Below, one piece after another: positions 12,803 to 23,998 of a stretch of DNA of 64,000 nt (the first letter of the stretch is position 1; each line of letters starts with the position of its first letter). The position numbers and the translations under genes are program-made. The notes below the pieces were generated by a model, which saw only the letters and a list, made by a program, of their open reading frames with translations, was not told the DNA's origin and searched no databases. The stretch spans positions 4,774,001 through 4,838,000 of the forward strand of contig JAULSU010000001.1 of assembly GCA_030512335.1 (NCBI GenBank), read 5' to 3'. This stretch comes from Immersiella caudata. Taxonomy: Eukaryota > Ascomycota > Sordariomycetes > Sordariales > Lasiosphaeriaceae.

Positions 12803-12810
12803 ATGGCTGA
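12769..12810 (+). other. Possible upstream ORF overlapping the COG8 start
   Basis: An ATG at 12769 opens a 13-codon frame (MSGQGTSQASRHG) that ends with TGA at 12808-12810, just past the COG8 ATG at 12803 and in another frame. If the transcript starts upstream, ribosomes using this ATG would miss the COG8 start, so it could reduce translation. Confidence 0.35.
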
Positions 12811-14101
12811 TATTCTTCATGACTTGCTCACTCAGTTTGAGCCCCCTTCCTCTAGAACGGTAGCCGACGAAAGCTCCTTGGACTATCTCACATCTCTAGC
12901 ATCTCGCTCCTTGGATTCCCTAGCAACCACCGAGCCCCAGGCGCTAGCACAGTCCTCACACGGCTTGCTACTATCACTCCAGTCACTCTCCAAGAAATCA
13001 CACAAGCAAGTCATCGAATCTGCGACTCATCATGCCACTCTCAGTTCAACCCTGCCGGCGTTAGCTGCCAGCACGGCTGAGTTGAGGAATTCCATACCCA
13101 AGCTCGACAGCGAAGCCGTTCGGTTTTCCACCACATACAACAAAAGCAGCGAAAACGAAGTGTTGGCACGTCGAAAAAAGGCCCTCCTCCTGTCACGCAA
13201 CGTTGAGCGCCTCGTGGATGTCCTCGAGCTGCCGACCCTACTCTCGACGGCCATCTCCACCGCCCCCGTCAACTACTCATCAGCGCTGGATCTGAATGGG
13301 CACATCCGGCGTCTACACTCTCTCTACCCAAAGTCACATCTGGTGGCATCCATTTCCACACAGGCAGACGAAGCCATGCGCCTCATGGCCGCGGATCTCA
13401 TCCTTTCTCTCAAATCTCCAGGCCTCAAGCTCGCCGCATCCCTTCGGACCGTGAGTTGGCTGCGCCGCGTACTGCCGGATCTGGAAGCAGCTGGGGGCGC
13501 TTTTCCAAGCAAAGGGCAGGGTCACGATTCGCAAGAACGGGTATTGGGTGCACTCTTCCTCGTTTGCAGGTTGGCGACGTTGATAACCATGCTTGAAGCA
13601 CTTGAGCCTCTACGGGATCTGGCGGACCAGGAGAAGGCCCGGCAAAAAGCTATCGGGAGCGGGAACGCGTGGTCTGGAGGGCAGCAAACGGAGAGGTATT
13701 TGAAGCGATACATCGAGATCTTTCGAGAGCAGAGCTTTGCCATCGTGTCCATGTTCAGAAGCATCTTCCCTGCGACGCCAGAAAACGGGAGTCAAGATCC
13801 GCTGGAACCTCTGCCACCAGCATTGGCAACATTCCCCCTATATCTGGTGGACTTGTTGCTAGAAACTCTACGACTTTATTTGCCAACGGTGAAGGATCAG
13901 GCGTCGCGCGACAGCCTGTTGACCCAAGTTCTGTACTGCGCAGGGAGTCTGGGTCGCCTTGGAGGGGATTTCGGCCTCTTTTTGGCGTCCTTGGATGTGG
14001 GGAGCGAGGCAGAAGAGGAGTGGGTTGAAGTGGTGAAACGACATCGTGCGCTGGCAGGTCGGCTGGAGTCAATCGTTGGAGAACAGAAAAAGAGCGGGTG
14101 A
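12803..14101 (+). CDS. COG8: COG8, conserved oligomeric Golgi complex subunit 8
   Basis: One uninterrupted exon encodes 432 residues. COG8 belongs to lobe B of the COG tether, which holds retrograde vesicles at the Golgi through helical rods. Visible: start MADILHDLLTQFEP, conserved YLTSLASRSLDSL, a heptad-like helical N-terminus, NEVLARRKKALLLSRNVERL with VDVLELPTLL (the most conserved part of the family), YSSALDLNGHIRRL, and a largely helical C-terminus. Length is typical of fungal Cog8 and shorter than the animal protein. The frame is open ten codons upstream, but there is no ATG in that part, so 12803 is the start. Confidence 0.88.
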   Translation: MADILHDLLTQFEPPSSRTVADESSLDYLTSLASRSLDSLATTEPQALAQSSHGLLLSLQSLSKKSHKQVIESATHHATLSSTLPALAASTAELRNSIPKLDSEAVRFSTTYNKSSENEVLARRKKALLLSRNVERLVDVLELPTLLSTAISTAPVNYSSALDLNGHIRRLHSLYPKSHLVASISTQADEAMRLMAADLILSLKSPGLKLAASLRTVSWLRRVLPDLEAAGGAFPSKGQGHDSQERVLGALFLVCRLATLITMLEALEPLRDLADQEKARQKAIGSGNAWSGGQQTERYLKRYIEIFREQSFAIVSMFRSIFPATPENGSQDPLEPLPPALATFPLYLVDLLLETLRLYLPTVKDQASRDSLLTQVLYCAGSLGRLGGDFGLFLASLDVGSEAEEEWVEVVKRHRALAGRLESIVGEQKKSG

Positions 14102-14532
14102 TGTTGAGGCTTCTAAAGGGTGGTGGCCATCTGGGCACGCCGGGGCAAGCCGATGGCAGCCCCACCACGCCAAAAAAAAACGGACGGGTCGTCCAATGCC
14201 GTCATAGCTTTGGGCTCCCTCCGAATTGCTTCCCCGAAGCTTCCCATGCTTGTCACCACTTCTGTGTTTGCGCCGACCGCTGTGACCTATTTGTGTATCA
14301 TTCTCTGGTGCACCAATCGTGCCGTTTGACCATCTTTCAACTCTGCCGACGAAATGGAGCACCACACAACCTCTCTTCTTTAAGCACCGGCTTGCAATCG
14401 AGACGGAAATGGCCAATCCGTGACCATTTCTCAAGCTTTATCTTTTGTGACCTTACTTCGAGAGCCTTTCGCAGCGCGATCTGCCCTTTGGCGCTACCGG
14501 GCCCTCTCGGAAGAGACAACTCAGCCGCAGCC
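14102..14532. other. Intergenic between COG8 and the glycine carrier gene
   Basis: A 431-base gap between two plus-strand genes. It has a 9-A run near 14173 and no credible gene. The frame open from 14420 runs into the carrier gene by chance. Confidence 0.45.
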
Positions 14533-15622
14533 ATGTCTGATGGCTCCCGAAAGACGACTACGAAGTCGAGTATGTCTCCCATGTCTTAACCCATCCCTTG
14601 TCGCCAACGCTGATCACCCCTCCTCCTCCTCCTTCTCAGCTTCCCACTTCGCCGCCGGTCTGGGATCAGGTGTTCTCTCCGCTGTGCTCCTTCAACCCAT
14701 CGATCTTCTCAAGACCCGCGTCCAGCAGTCGGGGTCCCACTCTCTCAGCGCCGCCATAGCCGACATCCGCGCCGCGCCACACATTATCCCGGCTCTCTGG
14801 CGCGGCGCCGTCCCTTCCGCTCTTCGCACCGGCTTCGGCTCCGCTATATACTTTACCAGTCTCAACGCCATCCGTGAGAATGCCGCCCGCATACCCTTCC
14901 TCGCACTTTCCTCGATATCCACACCAATAGCAACTAGCACCGGCGCAGCCGGTACAAGTCGACACTCCTCCTCTCTCCCCAAACTCTCCAACACAGGGAA
15001 TCTCCTTGCGGGCGCTGTTGCCCGCTCCTTCGCGGGATTCATCCTCATGCCCTTGACTGTGCTCAAGGTCCGATACGAGAGCAGTTTTTACAGATATTCC
15101 TCTCTGATCGGCGCGGCCCGTGATATCGCTGGACGCGAAGGTCTCCGCGGTTTCTTTGCTGGCTTTGGTGCAACGGCCATCCGGGACGCCCCGTATGCGG
15201 GCTTATACGTGTTATTCTATGAGCAGAGCAAGCGGAGGCTAAGCAGCCTCTACGGCACGTCCGCCAGCCCCGAAACCCAACCTCTTCCGGGGTCCGACAA
15301 GAAGATGGGCGTCTCACGCGCTGCCAGCATCAATTTCGCCTCGGCCATGGTCTCTGGTGTCGTCTGCAGCATCATCTCCAATCCATTCGACGCCGTCAAG
15401 ACCCGAATCCAGCTACAGCCTGACGGATATCGCAACATGGTGCATGCCACACGTCGCATGGTATCCGAGGAAGGATTTCGTGCACTCTGGGACGGCCTAG
15501 CCCTGCGAATGAGCAGGAAAGCCCTTAGCTCCGCGCTGGCGTGGACGGTATATGAGGAGCTAATACGCCGGGCTGAAGTCACTTGGAGTAGCAGTGGCGG
15601 CAAAGCCAGAAGTAACCTCTGA
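14533..15622 (+). CDS. HEM25: Mitochondrial carrier, HEM25/SLC25A38 glycine transporter type
   Basis: Exons 14533-14569 and 14640-15622 encode 339 residues; the 70-base intron has GTATGT and CAG ends. The three mitochondrial-carrier repeats are clear, with signature motifs PIDLLKTRVQQ, PLTVLKVRYES and PFDAVKTRIQL. The first repeat begins SHFAAGLGSGVLSAVLLQP, which is characteristic of SLC25A38/Hem25, as are IPALWRGAVPSALRTGFGSA and GFGATAIRDAPYAGLYVLFY. The family imports glycine across the inner mitochondrial membrane for 5-aminolevulinate and haem synthesis. A serine/threonine-rich insert lies between helices 2 and 3. The short first exon gives the cytosolic start MSDGSRKTTTKS. Confidence 0.93.
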
Positions 15623-16400
15623 TAACTGCTGCTCGCAATATCCATCCGGCTCATTGCAAAAAATGCACAACCATGAATGTAGCACCTTCCTCTCGTATCA
15701 GAGGGGGAAGTCTTGTATGTAAACCCACTCAGTAACTTAAACGGATCAGGTCGGAGTTAGGGAGCGGGCCAGGGGTGGCAAAGCACGCGGTGTATTATTA
15801 TCACGAGCGGGTGTTCACGATAGGTATTCTCAACTCGCAACCAATCTCAACATGACGCTAGAATTCATGACTACCTGGCGCTCATCTTCGCCCCATCCAC
15901 ACATAAACTTCGCGCCTGTGTATCATGCCATTTTCACGCCTAATTCTCGCACGCACCGCAATGTAAATCGTGAATCCCATCTTGCTATGTCTGACATTGA
16001 CCAAACAAGAACACATCCGCCGAGAATACACCTTTCGACGATCTCCAGTCCCAAGCAGCAGAGAGGAGAGGGGTGGCTCACAACCCAAACCCGTCACTCG
16101 GAAACCAAGAAGGGAATCCGAAAACATGGGAAAAATCAAGGAAATCCAAACTTGAGAACAGAGCCAAAACTAGACTAAACGTAACCTGGATGATCGAGAT
16201 CGATAACTCCGGAATGAAGACATTCCGTGAGAGAAGATGCTCGTCGACATCCATCTTGCGACAAACCCACCAAGCACGCACAAATCGCTGGGTATTAACT
16301 TTCATCCATGCAAAATTGTTTGTTCGTTCCCCTGCCAATCTAATCCGCTGCGAAAGTGGGATGAAAAGGAGAAACCGTCATACGCGCTGCAGCGAGTGTC
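15623..16400. other. Intergenic between convergent carrier and coiled-coil genes
   Basis: Two 3' UTRs are expected here. Open frames are short and unsupported. I see no repeat or RNA gene. Confidence 0.45.
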
Positions 16401-18179
16401 TTATGCTGGGCGAGCACCAGCCAGGTACATGAGCAGGCTAGGCGACTTGCTGCGGCGGCGGCTGTGTGAGCGGTCCTTCTTGCGCACCCACTCAAAGTTG
16501 GTGTCGTCGTCGTGGTGGTGATGGTGGTGCTTGTCCTTGATCTGGAGGACGACCTTCTCTTCCTTCTTCTTGACGAGGCGGATCTTGATTGTGTGCTCCC
16601 AGAGCATGTTCTGCTCCCACTCGGGCACCCAACGCCGGATGAGAACGTAGCCGGGTTCCTAGGTGATGTTAGCTGTGTTCGGAACGGGTGGCTGAAGAGT
16701 AAACTAGAAACTTACCGAGTCGTACTCCCAGTCGATCTTGTAGAAGATGAGTGTCTCGATGTCCAGATGCCGCAGCGACATGCGGGTGTATGTCGGCCGG
16801 TTTGCAGCATCCCTCTCTTTCTGGTCCTTCTCCTTTTGGTCCTTCTGGTCCTTCTTGATCTTCTCCTTCTTAAGAATGGCCTCAATCTCCTTATCGCTGA
16901 GACCAGAGCGTAGCAAGTCCTCCTGCAAGCGCTTCTGGTAGGCCTTGTCGGCCGCCTCCTTCTCAAGACGCTCTTTCTCAGCCTTCTCAGCCTCCTTGGC
17001 CTTCCACTTAGCTACAGCCTCGTCGGCATCCTTCTCACGCTGCTTCTTCTCGGCTTCTCTCTTCTGTTCTTCCTCGATGCGCTCCAACTCGAGCTTACGC
17101 TTAATGCGCTCTTCCTCGGTCTTCCTCTTGGCCTCTTCCTTCTTGCGGTCAGCTTCGACCTTCTCATGATAAGCAAGCATACGGCGCTTCTCTTCTTCCT
17201 CCTTCTCCTCCTCCTCGAGCTTCAGCATCTTCAGCTCCCGCTTGATCCTCTCCTCTTCCTCCCTCTTGGTCTCATGTTTTCGCCTTTGCTCCAGCTCCGT
17301 CTTCCGGCGATAGTCCTCCATCCTGTGCTCCTCCTCCTCCTTTCGCCTCTGATCTTCATACTTTTCCTGATCAATCTTGCGGCGGACACGCTCCTCGTAT
17401 TCCCTCTCCGTCTCACCCTTCCGGACACGCTCGAGCTCTTGCCTGGTGCGGTAAATCTCGGCTTCATCCTTGAGCCGCTTCTCGCGCTCCTCTTCTTCCT
17501 CACGGCGTTTCAGCCGCTCTAGCTCGTACTTGGTCATCTTCTTCTCGGCCTCGTCCTTGTAGCGTCTCTCGAGCTCTTCCTCTTCCTCATGGCGTTTCAG
17601 CCGGTCGAGCTCATACTTGGTGCGAGTCAACTCCATGTTGTTCTCTGCGTCCTTCTTGAAGTGGCGTTGCTGCTCTTTTCTCTGGTTCTCCAGTCTCATC
17701 TTTTCGAGCTCAGCCCGAGCACGCTCCAGCTCCCACCGCTCTCGGGCATCGTCAAAGCTGGCATCGCTGGATGCCCGGCTGTGCGCCCGGCTGTGGGAGC
17801 GATGATTGCGGCGGCGTCGGTGACGGGAGTCGTCCGATGAGTAATCCGAGTCGCCATCTGAGTTATCATTGACGATGTTGTTGTGGATGACAACGGGCGC
17901 CATCTGCATGGGGGCTTGGCTGGGCGGGCTGGACCTTCTCTCCCGGGATCGGGAGCGGTGCCGAATGGTGGCGACGGTACGCTCCGGCTGGAGATAAGCG
18001 GGTTGCTGTTCATAGTAGGGCCGGGGTGAGTTCCGGACCTCCCGTGTCACCGTTTGGATATAGTGGGGCGCTGGTGGCGGCGGCGGGGGGCCTCGGCGAG
18101 CCGGAGATCGGTCCCGGGTACGCCGAAAACGGACGTCAATGGACTCATCGTCGCTGTAGCGATCCGAGTAGCTAGACAT
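16401..18179 (-). CDS. Charged coiled-coil protein with DUF8035-like C-terminus
   Basis: Exons 18179-16716 and 16658-16401 on the minus strand encode 573 residues. The N-terminus (1-150) is rich in R, S, D and P (RSRSRERR, HRRRRNHRSHSRAHSR), like splicing or RNA-binding proteins. Residues about 150-430 form a long E/K/R coiled coil built of repeated KYELERLKRxEEEE-type units. The C-terminal part (PTYTRMSLRHLDIETL, IDWEYDSEPGYVLIRRW, then EQNMLWEHT) resembles a fungal domain I remember as DUF8035; that name comes from memory. After it come six histidines and three aspartates, followed by an RRRSKSPS tail. The function is unknown. The intron (16659-16715) has GTAAGT and TAG ends. The start is the first ATG; a longer frame upstream lacks one. 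Confidence 0.8.
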
Positions 18180-20254
18180 GCTGGGCGTTCGCGGAGCACG
18201 AATTTGTCGCAAACGTGTGAGCCCTGTATAACTCGACTGTTTAGGGCAAGCGATACCCCCCTCCTGTTTGGACGGCGAGACACACGGTAGACAGGCGCTG
18301 GATGGAAACAGTTGGGTGTTCAGAGAGCAGGCGACTCTTCTTCTGTTGGATGGGAGAGAAGAGGATGCTTTCCTGGAAAAAGAGGACAGAAGAGCACCTA
18401 CGGCGGCGGCACAGAGGGGTCAGGAGGAAGGAATGGGCATTCGGCCAGCTGAGCGGGGTGCGACCCACCTTTTATTCGGAGCTGCGACCGTTTGTGAGGG
18501 TGGAGGGGGGTAGGGGTAGGGGTGTAAGGCGAAGGAGGGGGGCATTGGGTTCGCTCGTGCTTCTCTGATAATCTCATGGGAGGGACGAGACGAGACCCTG
18601 CCTCAGGTCCAAAGGTCAGATAGGTCGTGCACAGTGTGGCTTACTCCCATGTGGACAATCAGGTACAGTCGTGTATCTAAGACTCCCGCCGCAGTGGCTA
18701 AACAACACCAACGACGGGTGGCAGGGCGGCTCACGGGGCAGGTATCCGTTTGGCTGGAGGAAACTTGCGAGAACCTCGACGCGGGACACACGGACACAAC
18801 TCCCACTGTGGGCGGGTGCTGGTTGGCCAGAAAGCGACAGCTGGGTGGTGAGGTGGGGAGGGGGAACTGTCCCAGAGCTGCAATAAGCGGCATGCTGCCA
18901 TCCGGGAAGGGGGAAGCAAGGAAATTTGACTGGTGGTTGGGGCGTTCGGCTTTGGCCTAGCAAAGCGCCTTTGGGAGAAGCCTGCAAGGAGCGTACCCGC
19001 ACTGGTTGGGGACGGTTGGGCTGCCGTTGGCGGGCTGGCCTGGGCCTGAGGCTGGCGGAGAATGCCCGGAGTACGGAGAGTGGGCTGGAGGGGCAGCGGA
19101 GGGGCTGAGTCTTGTCTTTTGCCGCACCCGTCGATCATTGACCAAACGTTGGAGGCCGTCTGCCTCCAGAAAAATGGGGACGGGGACGGGGTGAAGATAG
19201 AAGCTGTACTGCCGCTCTTTGTCGATCGTGGCTCAACATGAGATTCTTCGTGAATGAAAATACTTGCTGCTGTCTCAGCGGGTTCTGTCGACAGCGCTGA
19301 GGGACAAGTGCTCGCTGGCGGGGCATAATGACCAACGAAACTGGAAGGATCGAGCCGCAACAGGGCCAAGCAAACGCGCATAGGGCTAAGTGAGGGGTTC
19401 TTTCCGGTCTAATCGATAGTGACCGAGTGATTGACCATCCTCAGGGCCAGGGGTTTTGGCATTTGTCGATCCAGGACAACAAGAACGGACAACTCTTGGC
19501 TCGCTGTTGGTGGCTGGCGAGCCGAATGGAAGTGCTCCGATAGCAAGCCTGAACTCGTAATCCGTCAGCAGCACCTAGGGTAGGTAGCTAGCAGCATCCA
19601 GCAGATCCACCAGACTGGGTCACAGCAGAGCGTCACACAGCAATCCCCATCATGCGTCGCAAGGGCACCGAGACAGGTACGACATTGCCCGCCAGGCAGA
19701 CGTGCAAAAGTCTTGTTTAGTGTCGTCCCACATTTCGTCAAAGAGAATGGAAGCCGTGCGGGAGCATCATCCCAGGCGCTTTTGTGATGTTTCTGGCGCC
19801 AACTGAAACTATGTCTGCCAGTCGCGCCAGTCAGTTTGTACTCCATAGATCTTGCCCCACAAACGAAGGATTTCTTGGCGGTTGGGCCGAGTGAGACTTC
19901 GGGTACACCACTGCATTATGTGCACATGCATTCAAGCCATCAGGAATCGCAACAGCCAGTGGTGGCAATGAAATGCAAGCATGGTGTAGAAATTTTTAGA
20001 AGCGAGGCGACCGGAATAGCCGGCCTTTTCCATCATCCGCGGTGCATCCCTCGATCCCCGGCGATCTGATCTGAGGCGCCTTGCCGCGCCGAAGCCGCTG
20101 GCGGGCCCTCCCGTTTCATCAGTGACAGTTGAGGTGTGCCGAGCATGCGGATATTTGGTTGCCTTCCGGGCAGTGTTTGCTGACTGGCGATGCTGGTGCA
20201 CCCTGCCGCGTCAGGCGGAGCCGCCATCGCTGCATCTTATCAGCATGTTGGCGG
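18180..20254. other. Large gene-poor stretch upstream of the coiled-coil gene
   Basis: About 2 kb without a supported gene. The open frames, the longest on the minus strand at 18731-19381, look like chance frames in GC-rich DNA. G-rich runs occur near 18508-18545. It contains the promoter of the coiled-coil gene and the 3' side of PFD1. Confidence 0.4.
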
Positions 20255-20740
20255 TCACGACCTCCCGCCAAGCATCTTCTCGATGTGCTCTTGGCTGTTC
20301 TTTGCTGTGGTTTCGAGGTAGTGTAGCCTCTTCCCGAGAGACTCAATCTCTGTTTCCATGTCCTTCATCTGGCTGCCCAGCTTGTCTTGGAGTGCTGGCA
20401 CAGGTAGAGAAACAAACCTGAGGGGCATTAGCAGTCAGGACCAGAGTGACAGGAAAAGCGCGGAGGCGCACATCTTGCCAACACCTTCATAAATGGGGGT
20501 GTCGGTCGGCAACGTGGAGATCTCAGCTCGCGTGAGCTGTGCGAGCCGCACCTCCCGTTGTTTGGATGCCAGCTGCGTGCGTACCAGGCCGATCTGTTGT
20601 TGTGCAGCAATAGCCTGGGATTCAATCTCCCTCACCAGCTAGCGGAGTCACAAGATGTCAGTGTTGTGTTGCAATGCCAGTAGCTCAGTAGGCGGGGACA
20701 GCTCTCTTACCTTTTGCAGCGCCTCGTTGGATAGTGACAT
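20255..20740 (-). CDS. PFD1: Prefoldin subunit 1
   Basis: Exons 20740-20711, 20638-20472 and 20417-20255 on the minus strand encode 119 residues. Prefoldin is the hexameric cytosolic chaperone that passes unfolded actin and tubulin to the CCT chaperonin; subunit 1 is beta-type. Visible: N-terminal helix MSLSNEALQKLVREIE, a coiled-coil arm (AIAAQQQIGLVRTQL, then KQREVRLAQLT), the beta-hairpin region YEGVGKMFVSLP, and a second helix (KDMETEIESLGKRLHYLETT). The first exon codes only ten residues. The second intron lies in the codon for the GKM methionine (AT|G). Because it is so split, no single long open frame marks the gene. A second prefoldin subunit lies at 35.4-36.1 kb. Confidence 0.9.
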
Positions 20741-21291
20741 TGTAGCTGCAGCACTCGATGGCCAAAAGAGAAAGCGCAGAAGTTCAAAATGCGGCTGCAG
20801 TCCAGATATGATCAGGCAAAATGGGCGATGCGCTGGGTAACGTTGCGAGATGAGCAAGGCTGCCTTTCGTCGACATTGCACCTCTGGTGGTGGGGTCTCT
20901 CGTGGAAATTTGGGCATTGGAGGTTGTGTAATTGTGGACACAGTGCAGAAAGGGAGAGGCACACACGGCCGAGTTGGGCCCCTTTTCAGGCTCCCGCTCC
21001 ACCTTATATCAACAATTCAAATCATCCGCTGTTGGAGACGGTGTGCGTGATGCATAGCATGGAATTTCCATTCAATTTTTCCCAATACCACCCCTCGCTT
21101 GGGACATTGTGGCAATCGGGTTATTTCTCCTCTCCCGAGCTGCATGGTCCCAGGAGCCAGTAGGGGGCAACGGCGGCCGCCTCATGTCCCTCAGGCCCCT
21201 TCTTCAACGCCAACCATAGACAAACCCCCGCGGCCGTGACTCACCTACAAGCGCGCACAAGAACCATCGCTGGCGGTGGAACCGAAAAGGC
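20741..21291. promoter_or_regulatory. PFD1 upstream region
   Basis: The 551 bases between the PFD1 start and the ceramidase stop, both on the minus strand. It should hold the PFD1 promoter. Nothing coding is supported. Confidence 0.4.
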
Positions 21292-22778
21292 TCATTGCGT
21301 TTTCTTCTGCGTAGCACTGCGGCTGGGCACCACTTGCGGGATTGACCGCAACGGTGTCCAGTCGAGCATGAACTCCTGCTCTTTGCCATTCAGACATGTG
21401 TTGACCCAGACTCTCCACAGAATGAGGTGGTAAGCTGCGCGATGGAATCAATTGTGGTTAGCCACAGAGAAACAAGAACGTTTTGAGAGTGGCAGTGCGG
21501 TGCATGGCAGCGCCAGATTTCGGGCAATACAAATACGTACCACCTGCGTAAGCCGGGGGAAAACGTCAGCAAAGCGTCTTTGTGTGGTTCAGGGGATGGC
21601 AGAAACATGGGCGAGACACTCTTACCTAGTCCAGTGAGGATATGCCACCATCCGTGTCCCTCAAGGACAATCGACCACGGTAGCTGGATTTGATTTCGTG
21701 CGCGGACGAGATGGTGGCAGAACAGGTTGTCCATATTCCAGAGGAAAAACCCTCCTAAGAACCTGTGGCAAAAGTCAGCTCGCGATCTCCGATTCGGGAT
21801 ACTTCAATATATACTCACATCAAAATCCCCGAGACGGCCAGAGTTCGTATTTGGCACATTCGCTGATCAGCCTCGGCGGGCACACGCTTGCGCAGTGCCG
21901 ACTGCACATCCACCTCGGTGACGTAAAAGCCGCGGATTGTGGACGAGAGCGTCAAAATCCCGTAGGCTACTTGGTGAAAAACAGGGTCCTTGGCGTAGAG
22001 GTAGTATACCTGGAGAAAGGGGGGACAACCGGCCGACTCAGCAATGCCCACGCAGATACAGCTTTGGGGGAGTAGCACCAGCTATGAGCACTACCTACCG
22101 TGATGAAACAGGCAATTCCTGCGAGTGCAACGGCGACGGATGCCTTCACTTTCGGGGATTTGCCAAAAGAGAATGCAATGTAAGACATGATACAGACGGT
22201 ATCTATGGCAAGTATCAACTTATTATCTCCCTTTTGGGGGATTTTCTGTTATATCGGGAGCAAAAGGCTCTCAATGCCCCCTCGAGACAACAAGAAGAGA
22301 CTTAAAAAGGGAAGAAAACTGCTTCTGATTTCCACTTACAAATCATGGGGAGCTCGTCGGCGAGCTGCATTGAATCTGTGGCAGGCGTGTCAATCACGAG
22401 GCCCCAACAATAAACGATGGCTTGCCCAAACATTTGAGAGATGCGTGAAAGGCCATAGACCCCAAGCCGACTACCATGTAGCCCAGAAAGGCAAGGATGA
22501 AGACGGAATCGTGCGAGTAAGTTATCACGTTTCGTAACCCCTTGAACCCAAGCCACATAAAGACAAGATTGGTGGCCGTGTTGACAGCTTCGGCACAAAA
22601 ATAGGTGATGTTGTAGTCCTGGCAGCCGTGTAAGCGAAATGCAGCGTGGTGATGTTCATCAGGGGCTAAGTCGCCGATTATTTACCTCCTCGCACCAATT
22701 TAACGTCGAGGTTTGTTCCCCCCAGAACCCGGTTCGGTCCTCCCGATAGGGAATCTGAAGTGCTGACACCAGCGACAT
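21292..22778 (-). CDS. YPC1: Alkaline ceramidase (YPC1/YDC1/ACER type)
   Basis: Eight exons on the minus strand: 22778-22686, 22618-22432, 22375-22340, 22202-22099, 22009-21819, 21762-21626, 21543-21541 (3 bases) and 21434-21292; 297 residues. The enzyme hydrolyses ceramide to sphingoid base and fatty acid in ER/Golgi membranes. Family marks in order: GFWGEQTSTLNWCEEDY, a first helix with EAVNTATNLVFMWLG, SMAFHASLKYSMQLADELPM (the serine, histidine and aspartate of the active site), DPVFHQVAYG, LWNMDNLFCHHL, and GHGWWHILTGLGAY, whose two histidines complete the zinc site. About seven membrane helices. The 3-base exon supplies the glycine of the conserved TGxGAY motif; both introns around it have canonical ends and branch points. 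The symbol YPC1 rather than YDC1 is arbitrary. Confidence 0.9.
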
Positions 22779-23998
22779 AGCTGGACGATGAGAAACTACT
22801 GATATGCGTCGATGCGGTGGTTTTGAGCACCAGACTGGATGAACCGGTGGACACCCCTTTTCGTTCCTGCACCCACTGCTAAAAGCCAAGCACCCAGACA
22901 GGACGAGGTGTCGTCGGCCCTACGTCAGAGTCTCGATGTCGTTGTTGTACGCGTCGGGCTCCCTGTTTGAAAAGCAGCCAACGAGATTATGACCCTGCAG
23001 CACGGTCAAGTCTCTGCAAAACAACCCAGAATTGCTTTCCGGGCTAGAATTGTGCGACGCGAGAGAAGGGCGAGACGCGATGCATATATTTCGGATGGTG
23101 AATGCAAGGCTATCGCAGCAAAATACGCTCTGCTTCGGGATGAAAGTGGGGAGCAAGAACAATCGGATGCGTCGGGATGACGTCGGAGCAGGAAAGCAAT
23201 CGAGCTTCTCTTATTCAGCCCATGCGCCGTTGCCTGGGTTCGACGGCCTCGGCAAACCTGGAAGCTCTGTGGATCGTGAGGTCTCAGAATCCCTGGAACT
23301 TGCGGGCAGCGGCGACAGGGTGCCCTCCAAGCCTGCGGACCCGGCTGAGTGCGGCTGAAGGGCCGACAAAGTTGATAGAAGCCCGGACCGCCTACCTAGC
23401 ACATGGATAACCATTTCGGCAGAGAATAGCGTCGCGGGCAACGGCGGCCACTTGCCGGTGATTTCACCATACTATGGTATAGCGATATGAGAAGCTGATG
23501 CACGTGCAAAGCTTACATCAGGCAATACGAACAGATAGGTACTTGTTCGAGACTGGGCGCGGGTGAACGTTGAACTGAGAGCGGCCCGTGCTAGTGGTGT
23601 GGGGTCTTACCAGTGTTGGCCAAAGCTCGGGACAATCGAGGTGCTTCCCTCCATGGCTGCCAAGCAGTTGCCAGACAGTTGTCTTCGAGACGAATTGAAG
23701 GAAGTTGAAGCTTGTAATACACTAGCTGCCCCTCTTGCTGTGGGAATTGAATTCCTACGTGCCTCTCCACCTTCTGAGCTTTACGCGACCATCCTACCGA
23801 CCTGGGTCCAAGCCCAGGGAACAGATCCAATACAAAAGAAAGCCCAAAGAAAAAAACAGGAGCCGATCCGGCGCAGCCAACACTCGCGCCGCCCCTGCGC
23901 CATTCCCGAATGGAGCTGATGTGAACTCGACGCTATTGAACACGCGTCCTTCCTCGATGGCCACCGAGAACACATTTTCTCCTCGCATCGTTTGAGAC
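22779..23998. other. Divergent promoter region between ceramidase and SGM1/TMF1 genes
   Basis: About 1.2 kb between divergent genes. A CACGTG E-box core lies at 23501-23506. No coding sequence is supported. Confidence 0.45.

Noticed and set aside
18731..19381. 216-codon minus-strand frame
   Set aside because: Proline/serine-biased chance frame in GC-rich promoter DNA with no domain-like pattern and no splice support.
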